Source of the DNA: Planctomicrobium piriforme
GTDB lineage: Bacteria > Planctomycetota > Planctomycetia > Planctomycetales > Planctomycetaceae
Direction: 5' to 3'
DNA length: 64,000 nt
Assembly: GCF_900113665.1 (NCBI RefSeq)
Contig: NZ_FOQD01000004.1
Location: 248,001 to 312,000, forward strand
Part shown: piece after piece, positions 43,569 through 51,755 of the stretch
Layout of the letters: each line of letters opens with the position of its first letter
Numbering within the stretch: position 1 is the first letter of the stretch
Notes under the pieces: model-generated
Database searches by the model: none
Told to the model about the DNA's origin: nothing
Seen by the model: the letters and a program-made list of their open reading frames with translations, nothing else
Made by a program: the position numbers and the translations under genes

Positions 43569-43659
43569 TGTCGGGCGTGAAATCAGGATTGCGCCCCAGG
43601 ACGTGATTGGAACGGTGTGATGTTCGCGTTCACTCCGCGCTCCAATGTCAGCTGACCAC

Positions 43660-44274
43660 TTAACCGCCGACCAGTTTCTTCGTGATCTCGGCGACGTGTT
43701 TGCCCTGGAAGCGAGCAATGGCGAGTTCGTTTTCGCTGGGAACTCGCGAGCCGTCCGCGCCGGCCAGCGTGGTTGCTCCGTATGGCGTGCCGCCGGTGAT
43801 TTCGTTCATGTTGGTGATCTCCTGGCAGGAGTACGGCACGCCCACGATGATCATGCCGTGATGCAGCAGCGTCGTGTGGAAACTGGTGATCGTTGTTTCC
43901 TGTCCGCCGTGCTGAGTCCCGGTACTGGCGAAGACGCTGCCGACCTTCCCGATCAGTCCCCCCTTGGCCCACAAGCCGCCGGTCTGATCGAGAAAGTTCC
44001 GCATCTGGGCGCACATGTTGCCGAATCGGGTCGGTGTGCCGAAGATGATTGCGTCGGCATCGGCCAGCCCATTCGTCGTGGCCAGCGGGATGCTTGCAAA
44101 CGTGTCGCGGACTTTCTTCGCGCCGGTGCGTTCGAGCGCGGCGTCAGGCACCAGTTCCGGCACCTGTAACAGGGAGACTTCCGCGCCAGGGACTGACTTC
44201 GCCCCTTCGGCGACAGCTTCCGCCATCTTGTAGATGTGTCCGTACATGCTGTAGAAGACGACTTGAATCTTCAT
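43660..44274 (-). CDS. wrbA: NAD(P)H:quinone oxidoreductase, WrbA type
   Basis: 204 aa, family length. The FMN-binding motif is VFYSMYGHIYKMAEAVAEGA, then GTPTRFGNMCAQMRNFLDQTGGLW, STGTQHGGQETT and a C-terminal ARFQGKHVAEITKKL helix. It reduces quinones by two electrons as a cytoplasmic tetramer. Single gene; no operator is recognised. Confidence 0.95.
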   Translation of the reverse strand: MKIQVVFYSMYGHIYKMAEAVAEGAKSVPGAEVSLLQVPELVPDAALERTGAKKVRDTFASIPLATTNGLADADAIIFGTPTRFGNMCAQMRNFLDQTGGLWAKGGLIGKVGSVFASTGTQHGGQETTITSFHTTLLHHGMIIVGVPYSCQEITNMNEITGGTPYGATTLAGADGSRVPSENELAIARFQGKHVAEITKKLVGG

Positions 44275-44623
44275 GGCTGCGCTTTCTGGTGGATCTGGAA
44301 TTCGTCGCGGCGATGTCCCGCAGGCTGCTGGAACGCGACGACACTATAGATGGGCGTGTCTGGCAAGCAAAGCGCGACGGAACCTCACATCCGATGCAAG
44401 GGACCACCCTCAGCGCGGCATCACGAGCACGGGGTGAGAAAGCCGACGCCTGCCTCCCGAGGCGTCGAACTCGTTCGCAGGTTGCTGACTGGGAATGCCA
44501 GGCAATTCAGGATCGACTGCCTTGGAATTGGGCTGGTGACGTTCTACGCGATTGCCAGGGAACGCAAAATCCGACGCGTCGCAGACCAGCCACCTTCTTG
44601 AAAAGCTGGGGCGGCGCTTTAGC
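44275..44623. other. Gene-free stretch with one hairpin
   Basis: About 350 bp. A hairpin CGACGCCT / AGGCGTCG lies near 44450-44470. I see no gene, tRNA or known RNA here. Confidence 0.35.
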
Positions 44624-45145
44624 TCAGACGAGCTTAACGGGTTTCAACGAGCCGGTACAAATCGAGTGAGCCACTCTGATCAGCTCATTCTTGGCGCGGC
44701 CATTTGCAAGTTCGATTATCGGATGTGCGTTGGCAATCTGCTGTGCATCATCCTTTGCCGACTCGTCACCGAGTGCCAACCTTGCCATCAACGCTGCCGG
44801 TCGCAACGCCTCGACCGGTTCATTTCTGAGCTTCTCGATCACCTCGGCGACGATCGCCGTTGTGTCGACGAAAGAATTCAGATCGATGCGACCTTGTGAA
44901 AATCCAATGCAAATGGCATAGACAGTTTCAGTGCGCACGTCCAATGAATCGCAGTCCAGAAGGACAGATGCGATACATAGAGAATCATAATTCACATTGT
45001 TTCTTCTCAGCACCTCGAAAAATGCTCCAATGCGGTTCGCCGAAGAGGCTTCAGGATCACAGGCCTGGCTGATCATTTCTTCGTAGGTCAGCGAGTCGAA
45101 ATGCGGGATTCCTGAGATAAAGGGGAGGATCGTCCAATCTGGCAT
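44624..45145 (-). CDS. Hypothetical helical protein, 173 aa
   Basis: Acidic helical protein with pairs of helices reminiscent of HEAT-like repeats (NRIGAFFEVLRR, VRTETVYAICIGFSQ, ALRPAALMARLALGDESAKDDAQQIA). This shape is common in immunity-type proteins. No toxin is adjacent. The codon choice is less GC-rich than the ispE region. Function unknown. Confidence 0.5.
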   Translation of the reverse strand: MPDWTILPFISGIPHFDSLTYEEMISQACDPEASSANRIGAFFEVLRRNNVNYDSLCIASVLLDCDSLDVRTETVYAICIGFSQGRIDLNSFVDTTAIVAEVIEKLRNEPVEALRPAALMARLALGDESAKDDAQQIANAHPIIELANGRAKNELIRVAHSICTGSLKPVKLV

Positions 45146-45208
45146 TGCGAGATTCCTTGAACCCTTCGATCTCAGTCAATGAATACTGCGGTTCAGCAGC
45201 ACGAAAAG

Positions 45209-45634
45209 TTATTCGTTAATCGTGCCATATTTTAAGGATCTCAGGAAGTCGATCAGCTTCGTTCGCATTTCCTCGTCGATCGGTTCATCGGCCATGAAGT
45301 AAACTGAATACCGAGACGCCTGACCTTTCAGGTTTCCGAGTTGGAAATTGAAGCCTGGTCCGTTTCGGCGAGCTTTGCCTGCAATCTGACGTAGCATTGT
45401 CTCTCGGATTTCAGGAGTGATGTCTTCCCGAGAATTCACAAACTGTCGGATTCGTTCAACTTCAGCGGCTGCTCGATCAGTCGGATCGACTTGAATTTCT
45501 GGAAACAGCTCGGCCAGCTTGTTGATGACCTTTTCCGGATCAAAAGTGAGAACATCATCTGACCAATAGTCGATACTGCAAAAATGATCATTAGTGGTGA
45601 CTGAGAATCGATTGGGACCGAAAAGCCGTATCAG
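45209..45634 (-). pseudogene. 5'-truncated gene cut by a palindromic repeat
   Basis: A protein-like minus-strand frame is open from about 45690 to 45209 and reads, for example, GPNRFSVTTNDHFCSIDYW, DPEKVINKLAELFPEIQVD and, near the end, YSVYFMADEPIDEEMRTKL. There is no ATG or TTG in the first 80 codons; the only start is an internal GTG at 45439 that would remove half the protein. Upstream the frame enters the palindrome at 45635-45663 and a repeat block, then a stop. I read it as a gene that lost its 5' end to repeat insertion. About 142 codons remain. Confidence 0.65.
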
Positions 45635-45663
45635 CTCGTGCCGAAGCAGAGCTTCGGCACGAG
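45635..45663. repeat. Palindrome at the truncation point
   Basis: CTCGTGCCGAAGC-AGA-GCTTCGGCACGAG: a perfect 13-bp stem with a 3-base AGA loop, like the AGA loop at 41303-41319. Confidence 0.8.
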
Positions 45664-45687
45664 GGGCAAAGTCTGATTCGTTGTCTC

Positions 45688-45781
45688 GCCCTTACAGGGC
45701 TCAGGTGGAACGAAAATAACAGTCCCCGGGGCGTTGCCCCGGGCTATGTAGTGATGCCCTTTCAGGGCGAGCTTCAGGGCG
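45688..45781. repeat. Dispersed GC-rich palindromic repeat
   Basis: Contains CCCCGGGGCGTTGCCCCGGG and GCCCTTTCAGGGC flanked by further GGGC/GCCC palindromes, a composition I associate with interspersed repeats of planctomycete-like genomes that are often mis-annotated as small proteins. Confidence 0.65.
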
Positions 45782-45859
45782 AGAGAGTTCCGGGGCGCAG
45801 CTAATGCACGCGGAGATGCGCTCAACCGTAATCGCCAGGGTTCTGTCGAAGTACACCAC

Positions 45860-46459
45860 TCAAAATAACCCATCCCCAAACTCGCCCGGCCGGCCTTGTT
45901 GCTGGAATTCCTGGAAGGCGGATTCGGTGCAGGGGGCGTGTGGGCCCTGGAGGGGTTGCGGGGCGTCCCAGCGGCGGTGGCCGTTTTCGCCGTGAGCAAT
46001 CAGCGGGTCGTCCCAGCGGTCGGACTCGGCGACGTCGAGATCGAACTCTCCGAAGTCGTCGTAGCGGCAAATGTAGCCGGGCTGCTGGGCGAGGATCAGT
46101 TCTTCGTCGTAGGCCAGCAGCACGCGGTGCTGGATCATGTCGCGGCAGTCGCAATTGATCGGGTGGGCGATATCCGCGTAGAGCTTGGCCCGGCCGTCGA
46201 TGGACTTGATCGAGCGGTTCTCACCCAATTGCCGACCGCACTGCGAGCAGTAGGCGGAGCGCAACGGGTTTTTGTTGCAGCAGCCGGGGCAGCGGTCGGT
46301 CAGTTTGCGGCTGGGCATCGCCACAAACGCCCCTTTGCTCCCCTTAATGATCTTCAGATCCCGGACCACGAACGCGTGGTCGATGGTGATCGAGCAGAAT
46401 CCCAGCAGGCGGTCTTGCGCGCCGTTCATCAGCTTGATCCGAACCTCTGTGATCTCCAT
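45860..46459 (-). CDS. spoVG: SpoVG-domain protein with zinc ribbon
   Basis: 199 aa from ATG 46459. Residues 1-50 are the SpoVG fold: MEITEVRIKLM, LLGFCSITIDHAFVVRDLKII, GAFVAMPSRKL. A C4 zinc ribbon follows (RCPGCCN...SAYCSQCG), then an acidic C-terminal region with ID.R.KLYADIAHPI and an alanine/glutamine tail. SpoVG proteins bind nucleic acid. The gene lies 55 bp downstream of ispE; in Firmicutes spoVG is also near ispE (ispE-purR-yabJ-spoVG). Confidence 0.85.
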   Translation of the reverse strand: MEITEVRIKLMNGAQDRLLGFCSITIDHAFVVRDLKIIKGSKGAFVAMPSRKLTDRCPGCCNKNPLRSAYCSQCGRQLGENRSIKSIDGRAKLYADIAHPINCDCRDMIQHRVLLAYDEELILAQQPGYICRYDDFGEFDLDVAESDRWDDPLIAHGENGHRRWDAPQPLQGPHAPCTESAFQEFQQQGRPGEFGDGLF

Positions 46460-46514
46460 CGCGATCCTCCGTGAGGCGGCTTCTGCGAAACGAATCGTTC
46501 GCCCCGAGTTGTTG

Positions 46515-47513
46515 TCACACTCCTGAACTGACCGCAAACACCTGACCCAGCCCCCGCTGCCGCCAGCGACCCGCCAGCACGGCGGCCTGTCGGGCATCGC
46601 GGCACAAGGCAAAGCACGCCGACCCGCTGCCGGTCATCCCGTAGCCCGGGACATCGGCCTTGGCCAGTTCGTTCAATACTTCGTCGAGCTGGCCGTTGAG
46701 CGACTGAGCCGGGCGCTGCAGATCGTTGATGATCGCCTGCCCGACGCGGCGCACGTCCCCCCTGGCCAGCGCCCGTAATGCGGCCTGCTGTTCAATACGC
46801 GAAGTGGAACGGTCGATCCACCACTGCTGAAAGACTTTTCCGGTCGAGAGTCCAAACGGCGGCTTCACGATCATAAAATGGAGAGGCTGAGCGACAGGGA
46901 CGGGTTCAATTGCCTCGCCGCGACCAGTGCAAAATGCAGCGGGGGCGGAATCGAGAAAGAAATTGACGTCACTACCGAGTTGTGCGGCCAGCGAATGGAG
47001 CTGTGCCTGTGAGAGCCCGAGTTCCCAGAACTGATTGAGCGCCACGAGCGTGGCGGCGGCGTCGCTGGAACCGCCGCCCAGGCCGGCCTCCATGGGAATG
47101 CGTTTGGTGAGCGAAATTTTCACGCCCCGGGTGCAGCCTGTTTCGGCTTGCAGCAGTCGGGCGGCGCGGATGACGAGATTGCGTTCGTCATTGGCGAGCG
47201 GCAGGCGCGGGCGGCACCGGTTGCGGCAGTCCAGTTCGATTGAGTTCGACTCTGCCTGCGAGAACTGCAGCGAGTCGTACAATCGCACTGACAGCATCAC
47301 CGTTTCGAGGTTGTGATAGCCATCTGGCCTGCGGCCCAGCACAGTCAACGACAGGTTCAACTTTGCCGGGGCCAGCACGCTCAGAGTCTGGCCCTGACGT
47401 GACAACCGCAACGTGAAACTCTTTGTTTGGAAGTCTGAATTGGATCTCGGGTCGAGCGCTCGATGGAGCTTGAATGCCGTGAATCCGGCCCCGCGTGCCC
47501 CCACGCGATTCAT
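46515..47513 (-). CDS. ispE: 4-diphosphocytidyl-2-C-methyl-D-erythritol kinase
   Basis: 332 aa from ATG 47513. GHMP-kinase motifs: PAKLNLSLTVLGRRPDGYHNLETV, the ATP loop IPMEAGLGGGSSDAAA, and the C-terminal GMTGSGSACFALC. It phosphorylates CDP-methylerythritol in the MEP isoprenoid pathway. The first about 45 residues before LSVLAPAKLNLS are unusual (SNSDFQTKSFTLRLSRQ), suggesting a later true start, but none with a clear ribosome site is seen. Confidence 0.93.
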   Translation of the reverse strand: MNRVGARGAGFTAFKLHRALDPRSNSDFQTKSFTLRLSRQGQTLSVLAPAKLNLSLTVLGRRPDGYHNLETVMLSVRLYDSLQFSQAESNSIELDCRNRCRPRLPLANDERNLVIRAARLLQAETGCTRGVKISLTKRIPMEAGLGGGSSDAAATLVALNQFWELGLSQAQLHSLAAQLGSDVNFFLDSAPAAFCTGRGEAIEPVPVAQPLHFMIVKPPFGLSTGKVFQQWWIDRSTSRIEQQAALRALARGDVRRVGQAIINDLQRPAQSLNGQLDEVLNELAKADVPGYGMTGSGSACFALCRDARQAAVLAGRWRQRGLGQVFAVSSGV

Positions 47514-47614
47514 CAATGTTCGAGAATGAATCTTCGAAGGGGTCAATCGTAGAACCTCGCCCGGTCGTGTCAACAGCAATCTCCTTGTCTGGCAGTTTCA
47601 GGGAGCGACGCGGA
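47514..47614. other. Spacer between ispE and repeat elements
   Basis: No gene or clear motif seen. Confidence 0.4.
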
Positions 47615-47694
47615 ATTGTCCCGGACGCTCAGGGCCGAACTGAAATACCGAGGTCAGATTTTCGGAGCAGCGATGGTTCAGCGTCCGGGACAAT
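47615..47694. repeat. 80-bp terminal-inverted-repeat element, copy 1
   Basis: Bounded by perfect 15-bp inverted ends ATTGTCCCGGACGCT / AGCGTCCGGGACAAT. Non-coding core. Confidence 0.85.
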
Positions 47695-47717
47695 GGGAGT
47701 GGCGTCGCCCTTGGGAA

Positions 47718-47797
47718 ATTGTCCCGGACGCTTAGGTCCGGTCTGGAATATCAAGGCTCGATTTTCCGAGCAGCGGCGGGTGAGCGTCCGGGACAAT
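47718..47797. repeat. 80-bp terminal-inverted-repeat element, copy 2
   Basis: Same 15-bp ends and exactly the same 80-bp length as copy 1, 23 bp away in the same orientation; the cores differ by substitutions. Confidence 0.85.
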
Positions 47798-48057
47798 ATT
47801 CCCTTTGGCATATGGCGTTGGTGCTGTCCGGTTTTCATCATGGGCCGATTGATCGGCTGCAAGTTTCGTGGCCGTCAACACATGCCAGACTGCCCGCCGT
47901 TCGATACACTGGATTGATCGCCCGCGACACGTTCGTCTGGAATCCTCTCCTGACGGAAAAACGCCAACGTTGTCTGCGTTCGATCAGAAGGTTTTGCACG
48001 CCAGAGCCGGCGACCCCTTTTGAGCCAGCCCGTTTTTCGATCCAGCCGCTGAAGACC
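47798..48057. other. trmB upstream region
   Basis: About 260 bp, no gene identified; the trmB frame is open here but no ribosome site supports an earlier start. Confidence 0.4.
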
Positions 48058-48723
48058 ATGTCGCTGAATTCCTTATCAACACCGTCCATGACCGAGTCCG
48101 TGCCTGCCGATTTGAAGCCGTACTTTCTGGTTCTCGATGACATCGAGAAAGACTACGGCGGCAAGCTCGACTGGCCTGTCTTCTTTGGGAACGACCGACC
48201 GGTCGAGATCGACGTCGGCTGCGGGCGGGGGCTGTTTCTGTATCACGCCGCGCCGGCCCGGCCCGATGCGAATTTTCTGGGCATCGAACTCGAATACAAA
48301 GAAGGCCGCCGCGGCGCTCGACGGCTGCAAAAACGCGAACTCCCGAACGCCAGAGTGCTGGGGGGCGACGTGTTTGTCGCGTTCACCAAGATGATCGCGC
48401 CGCAGTCGGTCGATGCGATTCACGTTTACTTCCCCGACCCGTGGTGGAAGCGACGGCACCGTCAACGTCGGGTGTTCAACGACCGTTTTGCGGACCTTGC
48501 CGCGCAGCTGCTGAAGCCGGGCGGCCTGCTGCATTCGTGGACGGATGTCGAAGAATACTTCGGGGTAATCTCTGGCCTGATGAACAATCACGCCGAGTAC
48601 ATCACCCTGCCTCCCCCGGCCGAACGGGCACCTGGGGACGATATGGACTACCAGACCAGCTACGAGCGGAAAAAACGCAAGCTGGGACTGCCGATTTATC
48701 GCGGACTCTGGCAGCGGCGATAG
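48058..48723 (+). CDS. trmB: tRNA (guanine-N7-)-methyltransferase
   Basis: 221 aa from ATG 48058 (or ATG 48088). The SAM motif is VEIDVGCGRGLFLYHAA; then FLGIELEYKEGRRGARRL; and the family signature VYFPDPWWKRRHRQRRVFNDRF. It methylates G46 of tRNAs. ATG 48088 would match typical N-termini better. Single gene. Confidence 0.93.
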   Translation: MSLNSLSTPSMTESVPADLKPYFLVLDDIEKDYGGKLDWPVFFGNDRPVEIDVGCGRGLFLYHAAPARPDANFLGIELEYKEGRRGARRLQKRELPNARVLGGDVFVAFTKMIAPQSVDAIHVYFPDPWWKRRHRQRRVFNDRFADLAAQLLKPGGLLHSWTDVEEYFGVISGLMNNHAEYITLPPPAERAPGDDMDYQTSYERKKRKLGLPIYRGLWQRR

Positions 48724-48730
48724 CAAGAAG

Positions 48731-48758
48731 TTTTCAGTTTACAGTGATCAGTTTTCAG
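48731..48758. repeat. Heptad repeat after trmB
   Basis: TTTTCAG-TTTACAG-TGATCAG-TTTTCAG, directly downstream of the trmB stop. Confidence 0.65.
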
Positions 48759-48845
48759 TTCGAATCGAAAATTCTGGCGATCAACTCCCAACAACCCACT
48801 GCCCACTTGGAAGCGCTTTGCTTCCAGTGCTGAAAGATAAATTCG

Positions 48846-50162
48846 ATGGCGAAACATGTGGTGCTGATTTCTGTTCCCGGCCTGCGGCGGCAAGACCTGG
48901 CGTCGATGCCCAACCTGAGCGGGCTGGCAGCTCAGGGGTCAGTCGCCACGTTGAGTCCCACGTTTCCGGCGGTCACCTGTCCGGTCCAGGCGAATATGAC
49001 CACCGGAGTCGGTCCTGAAAAGCACGGCATCATCGCCAACGGCTTTTTCTATCGCGACCGCGGTGAAGTCGAGATGTGGACCGCCTGGAACAGTTGTTTT
49101 CAGGCTCCGCAGATCTGGGACATTCTGCATCAGAAAGACCCGTCGCTGACGTCGGCGGTGTGGTTCCCGCTGCATTCAAAGGGGGCTGGTTCCGATTACA
49201 TCTGTACCCCTGCCCCCATCCACAATCCGGACGGTTCGGAATCGCTGTGGTGTTACACCAAGCCGACCGAACTCTACGGCGAACTCCGCGATCAGTTGGG
49301 GCACTTCCCGCTCATGCACTTCTGGGGACCGCTCGCCAACATCAAGTCCTCCGACTGGATCATCGATTCGGCGGTCATCGCGGCGAAGAAGTTCGCTCCG
49401 CGATTCTCTTACATCTACATTCCGCATCTCGACTACGCAGCCCAGAAGAACGGTCCCAACAGTCCCCAGGCAGCGCAAGCGGTTGTCGACATCGACCGTT
49501 CCCTCGGACGACTGCTTGAAGGCTACAAAGCGGCGGGGCTGACGGACGTGCATTGGCTGGTCGCCAGCGAATATGTGATCGAGGAAGTCGATTCCGTCGT
49601 CTATCCCAACCGCATGCTGCGCGAAGCGGGACTGTTGGCGCTGAAGGAAGAGAACGGTCGCGAATATCTGCTGCCTGGCCAGTCCCCTGCCTGGGCATTG
49701 GTCGACCATCAACTCGCGCACATCTTTGTCCACGACGCGGACGACATCGACTGGGTGGCCGACATGTTCCGCGAACACCCGCAAATCGCCCATGTGCTGG
49801 TCGGTGAAGAGCGTCGCGCGTTCTCGGTCGATCATCCCCGCTCAGGCGACATCGTCCTCATCGCGCAGCCGAATGCCTGGTTTGCCTATTACTGGTGGGA
49901 ACAGGACGACCGCGCACCTGAGTTCGCCCGAACCGTCGACATCCACAAAAAGCCGGGTTACGACCCGGTGGAAATGTTCATCGAGATGCCGGCCCGAGCA
50001 ATCCCGCTCGACGCGACGCTGGTCCGCGGATCACACGGCTATCCGGCCGACTCACCAGCCCGAAAGGGAGTGTTGCTGTCGTCGTCGGTGCTGTCGAAAA
50101 CGGAGTACCAGGACACCGATGTGGCCGGACTGGTGCTGTCTGATTTCGGAGTGACGCGATAG
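48846..50162 (+). CDS. Alkaline-phosphatase-fold protein, EboF-like, with altered metal site
   Basis: 438 aa. The NPP/alkaline phosphatase fold is evident: VLISVPGLRRQDL, PTFPAVTCPVQANMTTGVGPEKHGI (Thr/Ser nucleophile region), IPHLDYAAQKNGPNSP and ATLVRGSHGYPAD. The usual first Asp (DGLR) is VPGLR here, the DHG motif is SEYVIEE, and D...H is LDYAAQK. This matches what I remember of the EboF-like branch rather than active NPP enzymes. A broken metal site suggests a non-canonical or binding function. Single gene. Confidence 0.7.
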   Translation: MAKHVVLISVPGLRRQDLASMPNLSGLAAQGSVATLSPTFPAVTCPVQANMTTGVGPEKHGIIANGFFYRDRGEVEMWTAWNSCFQAPQIWDILHQKDPSLTSAVWFPLHSKGAGSDYICTPAPIHNPDGSESLWCYTKPTELYGELRDQLGHFPLMHFWGPLANIKSSDWIIDSAVIAAKKFAPRFSYIYIPHLDYAAQKNGPNSPQAAQAVVDIDRSLGRLLEGYKAAGLTDVHWLVASEYVIEEVDSVVYPNRMLREAGLLALKEENGREYLLPGQSPAWALVDHQLAHIFVHDADDIDWVADMFREHPQIAHVLVGEERRAFSVDHPRSGDIVLIAQPNAWFAYYWWEQDDRAPEFARTVDIHKKPGYDPVEMFIEMPARAIPLDATLVRGSHGYPADSPARKGVLLSSSVLSKTEYQDTDVAGLVLSDFGVTR

Positions 50163-50197
50163 ACTAGACGACAACTGTCTTTGCAGTTGTTCGGGTC

Positions 50198-50309
50198 AAA
50201 ATCTCAAGCACCAAATTTCAAATCACAAACAAATTCAAAACTCCAATGACCGAAACATGGCATTTGTTTTGGCCATTGGAATTTGTTTGAGTCTTGATGC
50301 TTGAGATTT
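50198..50309. repeat. AT-rich imperfect inverted repeat
   Basis: Left arm AAATCTCAAGCACCAAATTT..., right arm ...TTGATGCTTGAGATTT. Same family as 11639-11790 (shared AAATCACAAAC and GGAATTTGTTTG blocks). Confidence 0.65.
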
Positions 50310-50324
50310 GGCGTTTCGCACCGA

Positions 50325-51350
50325 TTACGTTGCCGACAGCCGTTGCCCGTACTGGCGTTCGTAGTAGGACTGATACGCGCCCGAGCGGATGCGCTGGACC
50401 CAGTCGGCGTGCTGCTGGTACCAGTCGATGGTCGCCTGCAGGCCTGATTCGAACGACACCTGAGGTTTCCAACCGAGTTCGGTCTCGGCCTTGGTGCAAT
50501 CGATGGCATAGCGGAGGTCGTGACCTGGCCGGTCGGCGACGTAACGAATCAAACTTTCCGGCTTGTCGAGCAATTTGAGCAGCAGCTTCGTCAGGGCGAT
50601 GTTGGTCATCTCGGTTCGGCCGCCAAAGTTGTACACCTCGCCGTCACGGCCTTTCAGCAGGGCGGCTTCGATTCCCCGGCAGTGGTCGAGAACGTGAATC
50701 CAGTCGCGGATGTTTTCCCCTTTGCCGTACACCGGCAGCGACTTCCCTTCCATCGCATTCGAAATGAACAGCGGCAGCAGCTTTTCGGGAAACTGGTACG
50801 GGCCGTAGTTGTTCGAGCACCGAGTGATCACCGCTGGGAAACCAAACGTGTGGACATACGCACGCACAAGCAGATCCGACGCGGCTTTCGAAGACGAGTA
50901 CGGACTGTTGGGTGCAATTGGCGTTTCTTCGGTGAAGAAGCCTTCACTGCCTAGCGAGCCGTAGACTTCGTCGGTCGAAATCTGGACGTAACGGGGAACC
51001 TTGAATTCGCGGCAGGCGTCGAGCAGCACTTGCGTGCCGACAATGTTCGTTTGCACGAAGGGGCCAGAGTCGAGAATGCTGCGGTCGACATGGCTTTCGG
51101 CAGCGAAGTTCAGCAGGGCGTCCACCGGTGCTTCGCTCAAAACTCCTTTGACGAATTCCCGGTCGCAGATGTCGCCGCGGCGGAACTGATACCGCGGGCT
51201 GGCGTCCAGGTCGGCCAGATTCTCGGCGTTGCCGGCGTAGGTCAGCTTGTCGATATTCGCAATGACCAGATCCGGATGAGACTCGTGCATCATCCGCACG
51301 AAGTTCGAGCCGATGAAGCCGCAGCCGCCGGTGACCACAATCCGTTTCAT
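50325..51350 (-). CDS. rfbB: dTDP-glucose 4,6-dehydratase
   Basis: 341 aa, full length. NAD loop GGCGFIGSNFV, then NFAAESHVDRSI, QISTDEVYGSLG, the YSSSKAASD catalytic Tyr-Lys, and NNYGPYQFPEKLLP. It makes dTDP-4-keto-6-deoxyglucose for rhamnose and surface polysaccharides. rfbA, C and D are not adjacent; the divergent glycosyltransferase at 51756 may use its products. Confidence 0.95.
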   Translation of the reverse strand: MKRIVVTGGCGFIGSNFVRMMHESHPDLVIANIDKLTYAGNAENLADLDASPRYQFRRGDICDREFVKGVLSEAPVDALLNFAAESHVDRSILDSGPFVQTNIVGTQVLLDACREFKVPRYVQISTDEVYGSLGSEGFFTEETPIAPNSPYSSSKAASDLLVRAYVHTFGFPAVITRCSNNYGPYQFPEKLLPLFISNAMEGKSLPVYGKGENIRDWIHVLDHCRGIEAALLKGRDGEVYNFGGRTEMTNIALTKLLLKLLDKPESLIRYVADRPGHDLRYAIDCTKAETELGWKPQVSFESGLQATIDWYQQHADWVQRIRSGAYQSYYERQYGQRLSAT

Positions 51351-51436
51351 GTCGTTCTCATCCCTGTCTGGCCGCCTGTTCTGCGATACAAGCGATTAAA
51401 AAATGGCGGCTCCGCAATTGTTTGAGGAAGAGCAGG

Positions 51437-51597
51437 AACCACGGAAGGCACGGAGTTCACGGAGGGAAATGAGGTCTCGCTGAAAACAGACAAGTTGATT
51501 CGATCTCTCATGCGAATAAATGCACACGCAAAAACCGAATCGCGACCTTCATGTTGAAAATCCGTAAACTCCGTGTTTTCCGTGGTTAAAACTCTTC
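51437..51597. repeat. Imperfect inverted repeat with 9-base rhythm
   Basis: Left arm CCACGGAAGGCACGGAGTTCACGGAGG (CACGGANNN x3), right arm ...AAACTCCGTGTTTTCCGTGG. Lies between the divergent rfbB and GT genes. Confidence 0.7.
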
Positions 51598-51755
51598 CTG
51601 GGTCGCGGCGACAGGCCGCGAAGTCGGTCTCACCGCGAAGTGGTAGCCTATCCGCAACGGATCGGAAAGCCCTAAGATGATGCAGCGGGCCGCCGTCTGT
51701 CCAGCCAGTCCCCTGCCGTCGAGAAACGCGGGCCGAAACAGGAATTTTCGCAGAC
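51598..51755. other. Spacer upstream of the glycosyltransferase
   Basis: No gene or regulatory motif identified. Confidence 0.35.

Noticed and set aside
45631..45999. Minus-strand 122-codon frame over repeats
   Set aside because: Reads across the GC-rich repeat block and the end of spoVG; typical repeat-derived pseudo-protein.
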